Assembly: GCF_029873635.1 (NCBI RefSeq)
Contig: NC_080417.1
Span: 33,282,214-33,346,213 of the forward strand
Reading direction: 5' to 3'
DNA from: Malania oleifera
Lineage: Eukaryota > Streptophyta > Magnoliopsida > Santalales > Ximeniaceae
Length of the DNA stretch: 64,000 bases
In this document: piece after piece, positions 35,026 through 46,518 of the stretch
Layout: every line of letters begins with the position of its first letter
Numbering within the stretch: position 1 is the first letter of the stretch
Notes under the pieces: model-generated
What the model was told of the DNA's origin: nothing
Database searches by the model: none
The model's input: only the letters and a program-made list of their open reading frames with translations
Position numbers and translations under genes: made by a program

Positions 35026-35931
35026 GAACCCTCTCCCTTCTCTCTTCAATTTCGGCTCCACCAGTCATCGGATCGATGATTCGAAGCTACCACGACGCTC
35101 CTGGAGGAGTTCTCTACAAGTCTACCGGAGCAGATCACCGGGAAAACAAAGTTGAATTTCATCCCAAATTCAGGGTAAGGTCTTTTATCCAGATTTTGGC
35201 CTTATGACAGTTATAGGAAATGATGTAGGCAAAAAAATACTAATATTTTGTTGTGGGATATTGTGTTTTCAGGATGTTGAATTAGGAATCCTGCGGGTAT
35301 AAAACCAGAATTATATAGGGGCTTTTCAAAGTTAAGGTAAAGGAAATATGTTATGCTAGGAATTTTTATAAAGTTTTCAGAGATTTTATAGACATATATT
35401 CATATCAGTTTATTAATTAATTTATACAGAATATGAGTTAAATGCTTGTGTGGCCTGAGTAGATTTTCATGAGATAAAACATTTATATAGTTTTGTGATG
35501 TATCATACTATACTGAGTACACAGTTGATGACAGTATATGCAGTTTATATAGTTTTTCTAGTATGTGGTTTTACACAGAATATACAAATATAGATTTATA
35601 TTTACAGAGAAATGTACATGCATATACAGTTTTTATATGAATAGTTTCATGAAACAGATACATATATATACATAGACATGTATACAGATACTTAGATCAG
35701 TATTTATATTACATATTTATACATAATAGTACATATAGAGTTTTAGCATGCCATGTTTCTATTACCATAACAGCCAGAGTATATAGACAGAATATACAGA
35801 CAGAGATACAAAGGTAGCATCAAGATGCTACGGATGCAGTATACAGTTTTACAGTATATATATATATATATATATACAGTACATAAAGATAGCATTATGG
35901 TAATTCTGGAACATGGTGAAAACAATAAAAG

Positions 35932-35932
35932 A

Positions 35933-36020
<88 letters not shown>
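35932..36020. repeat. (AT)n(GT)n compound microsatellite
   Basis: About 14 AT units followed by about 30 GT units. Open frames on both strands here are artefacts. Confidence 0.97.
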
Positions 36021-36024
<4 letters not shown>

Positions 36025-36905
36025 ATATAGTATCAGATCCCTGTGGAAAATTATAGACAAACACAATATAGATACAGTTTACAGAGCACGGTATCGGTGC
36101 TATATATAGATAGAGTGCAACCATATATCTCAGATAGTATGTAGGTACCGTCTAACCGAGCTCAGAGAGGATGCAGCTCCCCAGTACACTGGGTAAAGGG
36201 GGCCGGTTAGACAAGGTAACAGCCAGTGTCGCGCCTAGGAGAGGATGCAATTTGGCTGGGCTAAGGTAGTGTAGAGTATATTGACTTATCTGGAGGGCCG
36301 ACCAGATAGAGTCCTACCTACGGGCCGCACAACCCTGTCATGAGGGGTCAAATCATGACGTACAGAGTCCTAGGGAATAAGTATAGTTAAATATATGTAT
36401 ACAGTTTGCAGTATATGATAAGTATAGTATGATATTATCAGTATGAAAGTAGAAAATACAGACGATACAGTATATTTTAAATTGAGAAAGATAGACATGC
36501 TTGAAAGATGTATTTTTACAGATTGTTGCATTACAATTCAGTTGCTATATTTTAAAGTACTTATAACTTAGTTGCCATACACTAGTAATAGCATATTTCC
36601 ACTTACTGAGTGTTGACTCACCCCATTACTTTAACATTTTTCAGGTGAGTCAGTTAGGCGAGCAGATCAGGCTCGCAGATAGAGTGCAGCTCAGATCACC
36701 CTGGTTATAAGGTGAGTTTTTGACAGAATTGTGTATGTTTTGGGATAAATGATACTAGAGGGGCATTTTTGTATGGTCTGTATATTCTGGATTCTGGTAT
36801 TGTACAGTTTATATATAATGATTATATGATTTATGTTTCCGCTGCGTAGGAATGTTTATTGTAAAGAAAAAAAAATGATAAGAATTTTGAGGTCGTTACA
36901 CTATG

Positions 36906-37013
36906 GATGCTTTCAGGGTTAGTAGGAATATTGGGTGAGGCCATGGGATCGAGCTAGAGGAAACAAAAAAAAGAAAAAGACAGAGGTCACGGTACAACTT
37001 TGATGCCATAAAT
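36906..37013 (-). mobile_element. Leader, gag start and primer site of the Ale-like copia
   Basis: On the - strand: primer site TGGCATCAAAG (36998-37008, two mismatches to the initiator-Met type), a purine/T-rich leader, then a start codon reading MASPNIPTNPES, as expected for a copia gag start. Confidence 0.55.
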
Positions 37014-37370
37014 CAATACTCACATGATAGAAACTCTCATACAATTGCTGTCGAGAGGAATTGTATATATATAGCAGCTTATAGATGTTATAAAAATTAC
37101 AAAACTAGTGTCCTAGAGTAATTACAGGAATTGACAAAATTATAGGAAAGATTAGCGTATAACTATAATTACAATCTTTACATAAATTGAATAGCCATAA
37201 TTACAATTTTTACATAAATGAAAATTGAATAGCCATAATTACAATCTTTACATAAATGAAAACAAGTGAATGAATACAATTCCTCAGATCATGGAATGGA
37301 ATCGAGCTTGTCGTCATCTATTGACTTAATCTTGCTGTCATCTGTTTTGGAAAGTGTTTTCTTAATATGG
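37014..37370 (-). mobile_element. 5' LTR followed by a second copy's inner 3' end
   Basis: 37014-37290 aligns with the 3' LTR, with an extra short triplicated TTACATAAATGAAAA-type stretch at 37180-37260. 37291-37370 then matches 32330-32410, which is inner sequence beside the 3' LTR. An LTR with element sequence on both sides means a tandem arrangement. Confidence 0.7.
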
Positions 37371-38080
37371 TCAATCAAATTTTAATTTGTTATCAGTTTT
37401 GTCTTTTACAAACAACTATTTCTTTTAAGAAAAAAAGATAAAAATGAAATTAAACAAAGAGATTCAATTTTTATTTTATTTTATCTGTATATAAAAGCTA
37501 TTAAAAATTAATTTTTTAATATAATTAAAATTAAGAAAAATCAAATATTGAAATGTGTATACTAAAAATATATTTAAATAATTTTTTGTATATATATTCT
37601 TTTTGTTATGAAAAAGTAGACTCATTCACGTTTTTTTTTTTTCTTTAAAAAAAAAAATATTTTCAAGTTTCAACTAGGGTAAGAGCTCACTCATTATGCT
37701 CATGAAAAATTTGTCTTATTTTTTTTTTTTAGTGATCAATAGGTGTTCCATAGAAAAACACGTCTTCTTTAAATACATAGAATTCCCAATGGGTCTTCTT
37801 TAGCATCGAAGTATCAATTCCAATTTTTTGATATTGAATTAAACAAAATACACTTACAAATAATCAAAATGTTTTTGTACAAATAAATAAATATCATATT
37901 TGCCATAATGGTCTATACAATTTAAGATATGCATTTGTTAAATTCATTTCCCTCACATAGTGTCTATTATAAGTAAATCTAAAAATCATTATTATAATAA
38001 AAATGTTGATAAAGTGTCCAAGATATAAATTCTAGAGAGATAAAGAGAGACAAGTAAAAAAAGAAAAGATAAAAAAAATA
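37371..38080. other. AT-rich intergenic DNA
   Basis: No coding or RNA features seen; long A/T runs (37630-37660, 37717-37732). Confidence 0.5.
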
Positions 38081-38246
38081 AAAGACAGTCCAGTGTACGA
38101 AACTCCTGTGCATGCGGGGTCCGGAGAATGGATCTATAGTATGCAACCTCACCTTGCATATTTGCAAGAGACTGTTTCCATATCTCGAATTCGTAACCTC
38201 CAGGTCATACGACGACAATCTTATCGTTGCACCTAAACTCTCCATC
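38081..38246 (-). mobile_element. Au-like SINE
   Basis: Read on the - strand it has tRNA-derived pol III boxes, A box TTAGGTGCAACGATAAG and B box GGTTACGAATTCGAG. The body GGAAACAGTCTCTTGCAAAT then matches the Au SINE family, with GCAAGGTGAGGTTGCATA and the CCGGACCCCGCATGC block. It ends in a T-rich tail. Au is a non-autonomous retroposon found across flowering plants and thought to use RTE-like LINE machinery. The copy is diverged; duplications at its ends were not resolved. Confidence 0.75.
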
Positions 38247-39244
38247 TAAAAAAGAAAAATATATTTACACAAAATGAATTAAAAAAAGGTCCTGTTTGGT
38301 AAAGTAAAAAGTAAGAAGCATATGTGCTTATTTATTTGATTTACTTTTTTTAATGTATATAAAATATTTTCCTACGATTTGTCAAGATGCATTGTAAATA
38401 TTATTGGTGTTTGATTTAAAAGTTGCGTGCATGCACATGCTCTATTGCTTTCGGTTGAATTAAGCAACTTTTAAAACATATGCATAAGAGAGAATATCAT
38501 ATTCACTATTTTAACAAAATATGTGCTTTATTTTTATATCATGTTTGACCTTTTATTATGTGGAAAGAATGGTTAAAATTTTGGCTAAAAATAACTGCAA
38601 AATGAGAAATTGCATTTCTAAGAATATAGAAATGAAATAAAAATTATCTTTTACTAGTCTATGTATTAAAGAAATGAAATCCCCAAATTAATGTGCTATG
38701 AATGATTTCCAACAATTTCATATAAATTTTAAGGTAGTGTTTGGGATGAATTTGAGGCTTAGAATTTGAAGTTTTATGAAATTGGAAGAAATTTAATATA
38801 ACTTTATAATGTATTTTGACTATGTCTACAAATTCGAAGTCTAAACCTTGAAACCTGTGTTTCTAAATGTAAGATAAATATGCAAGATTCTTAGAAAATT
38901 TAATCATATTATAATATGTTGCATCTGGGAGTATAAATTTTGGATCATAAATTTGGACAAAATTTTATATAATTTTATATTAAATCTTATCCAAATCCAA
39001 TACATATTTAAATCCAAATGCTATTCAAACATATGGTAAAAATAGACAAACATAATAAATCTTCACGACTTCCAATTTCAAATTCTTTTTTTAAAGATGT
39101 TTATACAATATTAAAATATTTTCTATTAAAATTAGCTTTATTTTGATAAAGTAATAATGTGCTTCTTTTGACTTTTTCACTTATTTCTTTTCATCATTTC
39201 TCATTTATTTTATGTGAACACTTATCAGATTTAGACTTGTAACA
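38247..39244. other. AT-rich intergenic DNA
   Basis: No gene seen. 38735-39030 begins TAGTGTTTGGGATGAATTTG and ends with a loosely inverted CCAAATGCTATTCAAAC. It might be a worn inverted-repeat element but is too weak to call. Confidence 0.45.
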
Positions 39245-40071
39245 TGTCACAACGTCTTGGAGAAGAGTCTAGAATGGCGAGGAATAATAATATTAAAAGG
39301 TTTAATGGAGTCGCCACTAACCTATTATTTTTCGAGGTACAGTTAATTCACCTAAATTCTACTTGTTGATTGGTCTCTAAGCTAATCATAGGCAAAGGAA
39401 CCAGTAGTCTCGGTTTGCATTTACCAGAGTTGGGATCGGGGGTTCAATTATGCATGGGGAAGGTACCAGCATTCCCTGCACACCTGTTCTACTAGCGGTA
39501 CCTGATAAACCATGAATTATCCCTAAACTGAATCTAGTGGTATTTAATTAACTCCTTAAAAAGCAATAAATATTAAGACTTAAAAGTAAATATGAAATGA
39601 GGTATGATTGAATATGTGAGGTTTAAGGTCTAGTCCATATTAACAACAAAAGTTCCCAGCATGTCCCCAATTATTACCCAATGGGTTTGGACAAAGTTTA
39701 TACTCAGTAGAGTGGTTCACGCGCCCCAAAGACCTTGTCTTATGAGAGCTAATGGTATTACACTCCTATCTATTTCTAAAGGGTGAAGCCCAAGTAAGAG
39801 GCTCATGAAAACGTGTGTGAGTTTATATTCTTAGCCTATTCCCACAAACCCCACATATTATTCACATACTTATTCAATATTCCAACATTCACACTCAAAT
39901 ATTTACAATTATATATTCAAACATATATATACAATCAAATATTCAAAATTATATAAATAATATTCACAAAATAAGATAGAGTACTTAAAAGACTTATTAA
40001 ATTCACATTTGGGATAATTCCTAATTAATTAATGGCTCGACTCTCTAATGTCCGTAGCAAAGTCGCCAAGC
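39245..40071. mobile_element. LTR-like segment, Ogre/Tat type, first copy
   Basis: Starts TGTCACAACGTCTTGG. It holds the GGAGTCGCCACTAACCTATT, GGTCTCTA, CTCGGT and GGGGAAGGTACCAGCA blocks in order, a set I associate with large Ogre/Tat-type LTRs of woody plants. It is cut off at 40071, where a second start of the same kind begins. Only one end is seen. Fossil. Confidence 0.5.
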
Positions 40072-40400
40072 TATCGCGACGTCCCGACGCAGAGTCCCGA
40101 AGGGCGAGGAAATTAAATGTGTGTTTTTTGAAAAAAATTTGAATTTGGAGTCGCCACTAACCTATTTTTCCTTAGAATGGTTAGAACACCTTATTACTAC
40201 TTATTTAACTGGTCTCTAGATTAAGCCTAGGCTAAAGAACTACTTGTCTCGGTCTGCATATATCAGGATTGGGATTGGGACTTCGGTTATGCGAGAGAAA
40301 GGTATTCGCACACCCTACACACCCGTTCTATGAACATTACCTAATTAATTAAGAATTATCCCCAAATTTAATTTAGTAACCTTTTAATTAATTCCTTTTA

Positions 40401-40403
40401 AAA

Positions 40404-40438
<35 letters not shown>

Positions 40439-40440
40439 AT
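40401..40440. repeat. (AAAT)n microsatellite
   Basis: Ten tetranucleotide units. Confidence 0.95.
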
Positions 40441-40967
40441 GTATAAAATTAATAGGATATAAGAAAAACTGAGTGTGACTTAGGAATGTCTAATAAGATC
40501 TCCAAAAAGGGGATCTTGTCAGAAAACCCCACTTAGAGTCGATACAGGTGATGTCTAAATATACCTCATTACCCTTTTTAAAATCATAGGGACACCCCCC
40601 TCAAAAATCAAGAAAATATATTTTAAAAATATTTTAAAATTTTGCAGAAATTTTTCTGAGTACTTTTGACTTTTTTTTTTCCCAAAATTCTTGGGATATT
40701 TTAAAAGAGGGTTCTTCATTTTTTGGAGTCAAAATGACTCTAAATATTTTTCTAGACTTCAAAAATATATATATTTTTTGAAAATGTTCCTATTTTTTTT
40801 TTTTTGCCTACCATTTTTTTCTCAATTTTAAAATTAAATAAATAACACAAATAAATAAAATAAATAAGAAATATAGAAAATTGGTTTGACCAGGTCAATC
40901 GGTTCGGGGGTGGGGAAGTGTGAGGTAGCAAGGGGGCCACGTGTTAGCTCAATATGAGGACTTGTGC

Positions 40968-40990
40968 ACCCCCCCCCCACACACACACAC

Positions 40991-41046
<56 letters not shown>

Positions 41047-41050
41047 GTAT
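40968..41050. repeat. (C)n(CA)n(TA)n(TATG)n compound microsatellite
   Basis: Adjacent C, CA, TA and ATGT tracts; open frames over it are artefacts. Confidence 0.95.
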
Positions 41051-41947
41051 TGTTTCCTAGAAAGTGGGGTGATGTCAGCCACTGGATGGCCCTCCCCTTT
41101 TTTGTATATATTTTTTATCATTTATGTTTTTATTTTGAAAAATGGGAGATAACGTCATGCTGACGTCACCCCGACCACGTGTCACCTGTCGGGTGGCTTA
41201 GATTCATTGCCTAGGATCACTAATGTGGCGTGATTAGGGCCATTATGAGAAAATACAGATCTGACGGCCCATATCAAACAACGTCCCCTTTAAATAAAAG
41301 GACCAGAATGTGCCATGTGTCACCGTGCGGTGGTGACACGTGACGCACTACCCTTAAGTAAAAAAATCCATTTTTTCATTTTCCCTCATTTTTTCCTTTC
41401 CCCCCCTCTCTCTTCTCTTTCCCTCTCTTTCTCTCTCTTTCTCCCCCCCTCTCTAGTTCTCAGATCGTTCGCTCGATCTCTCTCTTTCTCTTTCTCTCTT
41501 TTCTCTCCTATTCTGTGTTCACTTCTATTTGATCTCTCTCTTCAGTGGTAGCCCTCCCCTTGAGATTAGCGAGGGATTAGGCTGTTGCATTGGTGGTTTT
41601 TCATTTCCTGCTCAAATGATCTATGGTGTTGATATACCCCTTTTCTCCTTTGTTTTTGCAGGTGGGTTTCATTCGATGTAAAAGAGAGTTCGAAAGGCGA
41701 CCCTTAAAAGATAAGTGCCTTTTTCGATTTGGGTTAAGTTGTGTGCTGATTTGGGTATAGATATGGTGACTGTGTGCTGATTTGGTTTGGATCTCTAGTT
41801 GTGTGGTGCTTTGTGTTCAGTTTGATGTTCTGAGTCAAATGGAACTCAGGGCAAGTCAACTAGCCTGGATTCAGTGAGTTGGGTTTGAGTTGACTTAGGT
41901 GAGTCAACTCAGTGAGTGAGTTTTATTGAACAATTTGGGAAATGGGC

Positions 41948-42275
41948 TTGTTTTGTTTTAAAAGGAGGTGGGCTATGGGTATTTTAAAAAGAATGGGCTT
42001 CTGGTTTTGCTTTTAAAAATGGGTCGGGTGGTTTTTAAAAGTGGGTTTGGTTTCAGGTTCTTTTTAAAAGGTTGGGCTGAGGGTTTGGTTTTTTGAATGG
42101 TTTAGAAGGTGGACCTGGTTTGGGCTTGTTGTTTATAAAAGGAAGGTGGGCCGTGGATATTTTTAAAAAGAATGGGATTGGTTATGCTTTTACGAAAATG
42201 GGCTGGGTAGTTTTTAAAAGTGGGTAGGGTTTCATGTTGTTTTTAAAAGATTTGGGCTGGGGGTTTGGTTTTAGT
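41948..42275. repeat. Tandem duplication, about 180 bp unit
   Basis: Two copies, from about 41948 and about 42126, each running AAAAGGAGGTGGGC, TTTTAAAAAGAATGGG, GTTTTTAAAAGTGGGT, then TTGGGCTG and GGGTTTGGTTTT. Part of the Ogre-type LTR-like DNA. Confidence 0.75.
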
Positions 42276-42279
42276 GTTA

Positions 42280-42515
42280 GGCTTGGGGTTGGTTCACTCT
42301 TGGGCTTTTGGGTATTTTTTTAAAGAGTGGGCGGTGAGTTTAGTTTTAGTATTGGGCTTGAGGTTGGTTCACTGTTGGGCTGTGGGTTTTGGGTTACAGT
42401 GTGTGGGTTATAGGGGTTGACCCACTGCTGGGCTGTGGGTTTGGTTACAGTGTTTGGGCTTTGAAGTTGGTCCATTGTTGGGTTGTGGGTCTAGTTAAAG
42501 TGTTTGGGTTTATGG
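42280..42515. repeat. Degenerate TTGGGCTGTGGGTTTGGTT repeats
   Basis: Five to six loose copies, 45-60 bases apart, of a unit with TTGGGCTGTGGGTTT, ACAGTGTTTGGG and GGTTGGTTCACTG. Confidence 0.7.
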
Positions 42516-43289
42516 GGGGAAGTTGGCCTTTGTCCTTCTGGGTGGATGATGGGGCTTTTGAATGTTTGCTGCTTGTTTGCCTGTGTGTTGGTTTTGCTTT
42601 CTAAACAAATCCGCTTCCTTGGTATGTGAGAGTCTACCTTTGTCTGAGCTTCTTTCAAAATTCACACACAATTTGTGTGAGAATTCCCCTATCACTTTGA
42701 CTAACTTTCAACTCTCTCTCCTTTCTATTGATTTTTTTTTTCTCCTAGTGTTCATGTTCTTTCTTTCTCGGCAAGGCCTCCTAGTTATAGAGTTGGGGTC
42801 TTCAACCAATTTAGGCAATGATCCCAACTTCCATTCCAGTCCTTTCCTTGCATATATTTCCCATGCGCGTGCCCCCATCCTATAGCAATAAATCCCTTTA
42901 TGTGTGAGATTTGGCTGATTCTCCCCTTCCTTATGAGTCTGCGGTTGAAGATATGAGGGATACAATTCAATCTTTGAAAGCCATCCCATTAATTACGTGA
43001 TTGCTTTAAATTTGATTTGCCTTTATATGCTTGATTAACCTTCTAACTTTGGGGGTACAGGTATGCATGGAGATGCTATAGGATATTCTAGTGCGTAGGG
43101 GCCGTACTCGGCCTCTTTGAAATTTTTTTTTTAATGTTGGGTTTTCCCAGAATGTAACTCTATGTATTTCGATTTCCTTTTATGTATATTGTATACGTAT
43201 TCCCTTGTACGATGTATTTCCCCTGTATTTGTAATAGATACAAGGACTTACTTTGGTTTTTAATAATTGCTTTGGGGGACCCTTTTGTA

Positions 43290-43680
43290 AAAGGGATGAT
43301 CTTAATTCCAAGAAACAAAAGGACTTAATAACATGGACTTAATTTTATAAAGAAAAGGACTCAATTTTGAAACAAAAAAGACTTAATTAATTTTAACACA
43401 AAAAAGGATTCAATTTTTAAAAATGACTTAATTTTAAAACAAAAAGGACTTAATTTCAAAATAAAAAGGATTCAATTTTAAAACAATTGGGACATAGAGG
43501 ATTCAATAACAAAAGGACTTAATTTTAAAACAATAGGGATTTAAAGGACTTAATAACAAAAGGACTTAATTTTAAATCATAAGGACTCAATAAAGATGAC
43601 TTAATTTTAACAAAAAGGGACTTAATAAAAAGGCTTTAATTTTAACAAAAAACTACTCACGAATGTAAAAGGACCTAATA
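43290..43680. repeat. AAAAGGACTTAATTTT repeat tract
   Basis: About eighteen copies of GGACTTAAT or close variants (GGATTCAAT, GGACTCAAT) separated by A-rich spacers of variable length. It looks like a slowly decayed short-unit satellite within LTR DNA. Confidence 0.8.
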
Positions 43681-45236
43681 AGATTTTTTTTTTCGAAAGT
43701 ACCTTTGAGAAGTAAGGTGTAATCCCAAGAGGGGAGGTGAATTGAGTTTATTAAAATTTATTTAAAACTTTTGTTCAACAAATTCATTGATTTAAGAATT
43801 AACCCAACAAATTAATATTCAACAATCACACACTCATAATGATATTGATTTGCAACCCTACAAGCACAGCCAACAATCCTTTTAAGTTAAGTCAAAAAAA
43901 GATCAGTTTGAATAAAATCTTAGAATATTCAAAATCTAAATTTTCTCTTAATCAATGACTGGTTAGAATAAATAATTTCATAGATTTCATTTTGCAAGAC
44001 CTGAAACTTTTCTTTAATTGATAGAGCAAGATTAATTTTAGTAGTGTTGTAAAATCAATATTTAAGATTACTTCTGAATTTGTCAAGCCACTTAACAACC
44101 AAATAATGATAACCAATATGTTTCTTGGTTTTAAATTTGAAACAAATTCAGTAACTTAGTGAGCTTCAAAATTTGATAATATGATTTTTTAATCAATCAA
44201 TCAATATATTATGCTGATTTCAAATATGGATCAAAGTAAAAAACTTCAGCAACTCTCAATATTTAGCAAGTGTTAAATAATCATACACGCATGTTATATG
44301 TTTGCAGAAAATTAAAGAGAGTAGGTAGAAGAGTTGAAGACCATATTTTTTAGAAGGTTCGGCCAGCGGCTTACGTCCTTGCCCCAAGCAACCGCTATGA
44401 GGACCAAGTTACAACCCCTCTGTATCAGATGGAGACCCCTTTCTAACAAGAATACCCCTTTTCGTTAGCCAATGATTCAACAACCCTGAATCATAAAAAA
44501 AATAACAAGAGAAACAAGAACAACTTGTGTACAAAAAGAACTCTCAATAAGAGCAAATTAGTACAGTTGAATGCCAATATGCTTCAATCAATCCTCAATA
44601 TAAAAAGATGAAGCTTGAGTAAACATCACCGGCGTTCTTTCTTAGATTAAAAATTTCAATGAAAGATCAAAGAACTATGAGCTTTTATTAGTAAGAACAC
44701 AGCAGGTACTTCAGCAAAAATATTAGTAAGATTGCTTTGAAGAGTAAAAAGAATTTAGATTGATTGCTGCTTGTAGGTATATTTGATCTTTAGGTTTACC
44801 ATATATTTATAGATATAAAAAGTTAATTTTCCTATTTCCCAAGTTTCTTAGAGTGTTTCCTAAGTTTTCACAAGGTTTGAGGATGAAGCAATTCAATTTG
44901 GAAACTTTCCCTCACTGTTTTAATTTGAAAAGTTTGAAGGTCAGTCAATTGAGACTATCGAGGTCAGTCACCTAAACTTTTTGTTGGAATTGGTGTGATC
45001 CCAAGAGGGGGGAGGGGGTGAATTGGATTTTTAAAACTTTTTGGCTAATTTAAATATTTCCCCGATTCACCACAAATCATATCCCATTCAAATATAGTCA
45101 TGTATGTAAAGTGATTAAGTTATGTGTGCAGACATAAACATGTAGAGCATATATCATTTAAAATAAATGTGTGCATGCAAATAATTATATCCATGGATGA
45201 ACGAGCATACACATACTGAATTTAAAGTGTAGTAAT

Positions 45237-45241
<5 letters not shown>

Positions 45242-45317
<76 letters not shown>
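45242..45317. repeat. (GA)n microsatellite
   Basis: About 38 GA units within the solo LTR. Confidence 0.97.
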
Positions 45318-45323
<6 letters not shown>

Positions 45324-45436
45324 AGATTTGTTATTGAGGTTCGGCCAAACCAGCCTACGTCGCCGCCTTGGGCATACCCCCTAAGCATTCCACTATACCT
45401 GCTCACTTAAATGGGTGGAGCAGAAGTCGTTTACAG

Positions 45437-45665
45437 CCTCTCCTTATGGGGCGAGGAAAACCCCAAGCCAAATTACAAGGCTAACCCCAACTTTCACACC
45501 TTTCATTACAAGGTGAGGAATACCCCAGCTTAATTACCAGGCTGAGCCAAACTGGTCTCCCTTACGGGGTGGAGACTCCCCAGTTCAATTATAGACTAAA
45601 CCCAATCGATCTCCTTTACAGGGCAGAGATTTCGCAATTCAATTAACGGGTTGAACCCAATCGTT
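45437..45665. repeat. Tandem array, about 55 bp unit, four copies
   Basis: Units near 45437, 45500, 45556 and 45611 share the pattern CTCCTTACGGGG, GAG, CCCCAGTTCAATTA, GGCTAAACCCAAT. They belong to the solo LTR and look like an old expansion. Confidence 0.8.
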
Positions 45666-46239
45666 ACAATAAAAAATATTTGTGTACATAATACGTGTTT
45701 CTGAAAATACAAGCAGAGATATACAACATTTAAGCTCTAAAAATATGTACTCTAATATGATATGAGTGAAACTCAGTAGAGTAAAGGTGCTTATCAAAAT
45801 ATTATTTTTCAACCTTTGAAAAAAATAATGTGTGTGATGAATACTCAAAGGTTTTGACTTTAATAAAAATTTCTCCCAAAAATAATTCTTTAGGAATAAT
45901 AGGCGAACCTAGCTAGGGTTTTGCTGAGAGTAAGTGCTCTACAAATAAATGCCCAAAGTAAAAATACTCTCTTCTAAAATGATTTTTGAAATGAATAAAT
46001 GAAAGAGATTTTGAGAGAGATTTTAAAACATATGCCCCAAAGAAATGATTTTTTTAATAAAAAAATGGTTTGGGGGAACTTTGATTAACAAAGGATTTGA
46101 GAGAAAATTTAGTTATTAAACAAATAAAAGGGGTATTTATAGTTTTTCTGAAAAAGTGATCATTGAGGGACACGCTCGTCATTTTAGAAATGTTTAATCA
46201 AAAAATTAATGACGATTAAGCATTGAAAATTAACTCAAC

Positions 46240-46505
46240 CCGAGAGGTTCGGTCGACCGATGCTTTGATCGGTTGGTTGAACACACATAGAGGATTTGAA
46301 TTTTAAATAGGGTTCGGTTTTCTGTGGGCAACACCGTTCAATCGAGCCAAGGTGATTTCCGAACCTTTATAGGTTCAGTCGACTGAGGCTTAGTTCCGGT
46401 TTACCTATTCTTGAGGTTTGGGCGGCCGAGGCAAATTTGAACCGAAAGTTTGGTCGGCTGGGGCAGGTGGAAAAAGTCAAGTCAAGGATTTGGTTGACTG
46501 TGGAA
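46240..46505. promoter_or_regulatory. Cluster of TTCGGTCGACCGA motifs
   Basis: About seven full or near copies, e.g. GGTTCGGTCGACCGA at 46247-46261 and GGTTCAGTCGACTGAGG near 46371-46387. The LINE inserted right at the edge of this cluster. The same motif class is clustered at 27430-27960 in the related LTR fragment. Confidence 0.6.
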
Positions 46506-46518
46506 AGTGAGTTCAAAA

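Larger units (their letters stand above)
34749..36900 (+). mobile_element. Tekay/Del-type solo LTR nested in the copia element
   Basis: About 2.15 kb starting TGTTCGTTGACG and ending GAGGTCGTTACA. Flanks CGATG (34744-34748) and CTATG (36901-36905) agree at four of five bases, consistent with a worn target duplication. A likely TATA box (AGTATAAATATC) lies near 34945-34957, followed by a CT tract. No gag or pol inside, so this is an LTR left after recombination. Large LTRs of this kind are usual in plant Tekay/Del chromoviruses; the family call is by general likeness. Confidence 0.7.
32129..37370 (-). mobile_element. Ty1/copia element (Ale/Retrofit-like), interrupted and with part of a tandem copy
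   Basis: Fossil on the - strand. 3' LTR about 32129-32325, pol region 32334-34740, a Tekay-type solo LTR inserted at 34749-36900, then leader with gag start and primer site (36906-37013) and 5' LTR 37014-37290. Beyond that 5' LTR, 37291-37370 repeats the element's own 3' inner end, so the middle LTR is shared with a second, mostly lost, copy. The lineage call rests on the style of the reverse transcriptase (KNGTWSLVPSKPN, LVAKGYHQQ). The LTRs differ at roughly 10 percent. Incomplete and broken, with several interruptions. Confidence 0.75.
40072..43705. mobile_element. LTR-like segment, Ogre/Tat type, second copy with long tail
   Basis: Starts TATCGCGACGTCCCGACG and repeats the same block order (40140-40380) at roughly 80 percent identity to the first copy. 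It continues into promoter-like pyrimidine-rich DNA (41380-41550), G/T-rich tandem stretches (41930-42510) and a GGACTTAAT repeat tract (43290-43680). No pol genes. Probably a single large LTR, but the right end is not defined. Confidence 0.45.

Noticed and set aside
35743-36124. Overlapping open frames on both strands with THTHTH and YIYIYI runs
   Set aside because: Produced by the (AT)n(GT)n microsatellite.
37979-38245. 88-codon open frame on the - strand
   Set aside because: It overlaps the Au-like SINE; the reading frame is incidental.
40834-41163. Open frames of YIYIYI type
   Set aside because: Produced by the CA/TA/TATG microsatellite.
42389-42989. Open frames of 60-107 codons on both strands
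   Set aside because: They cover G/T-rich tandem repeats and pyrimidine-rich LTR-like DNA without family motifs.
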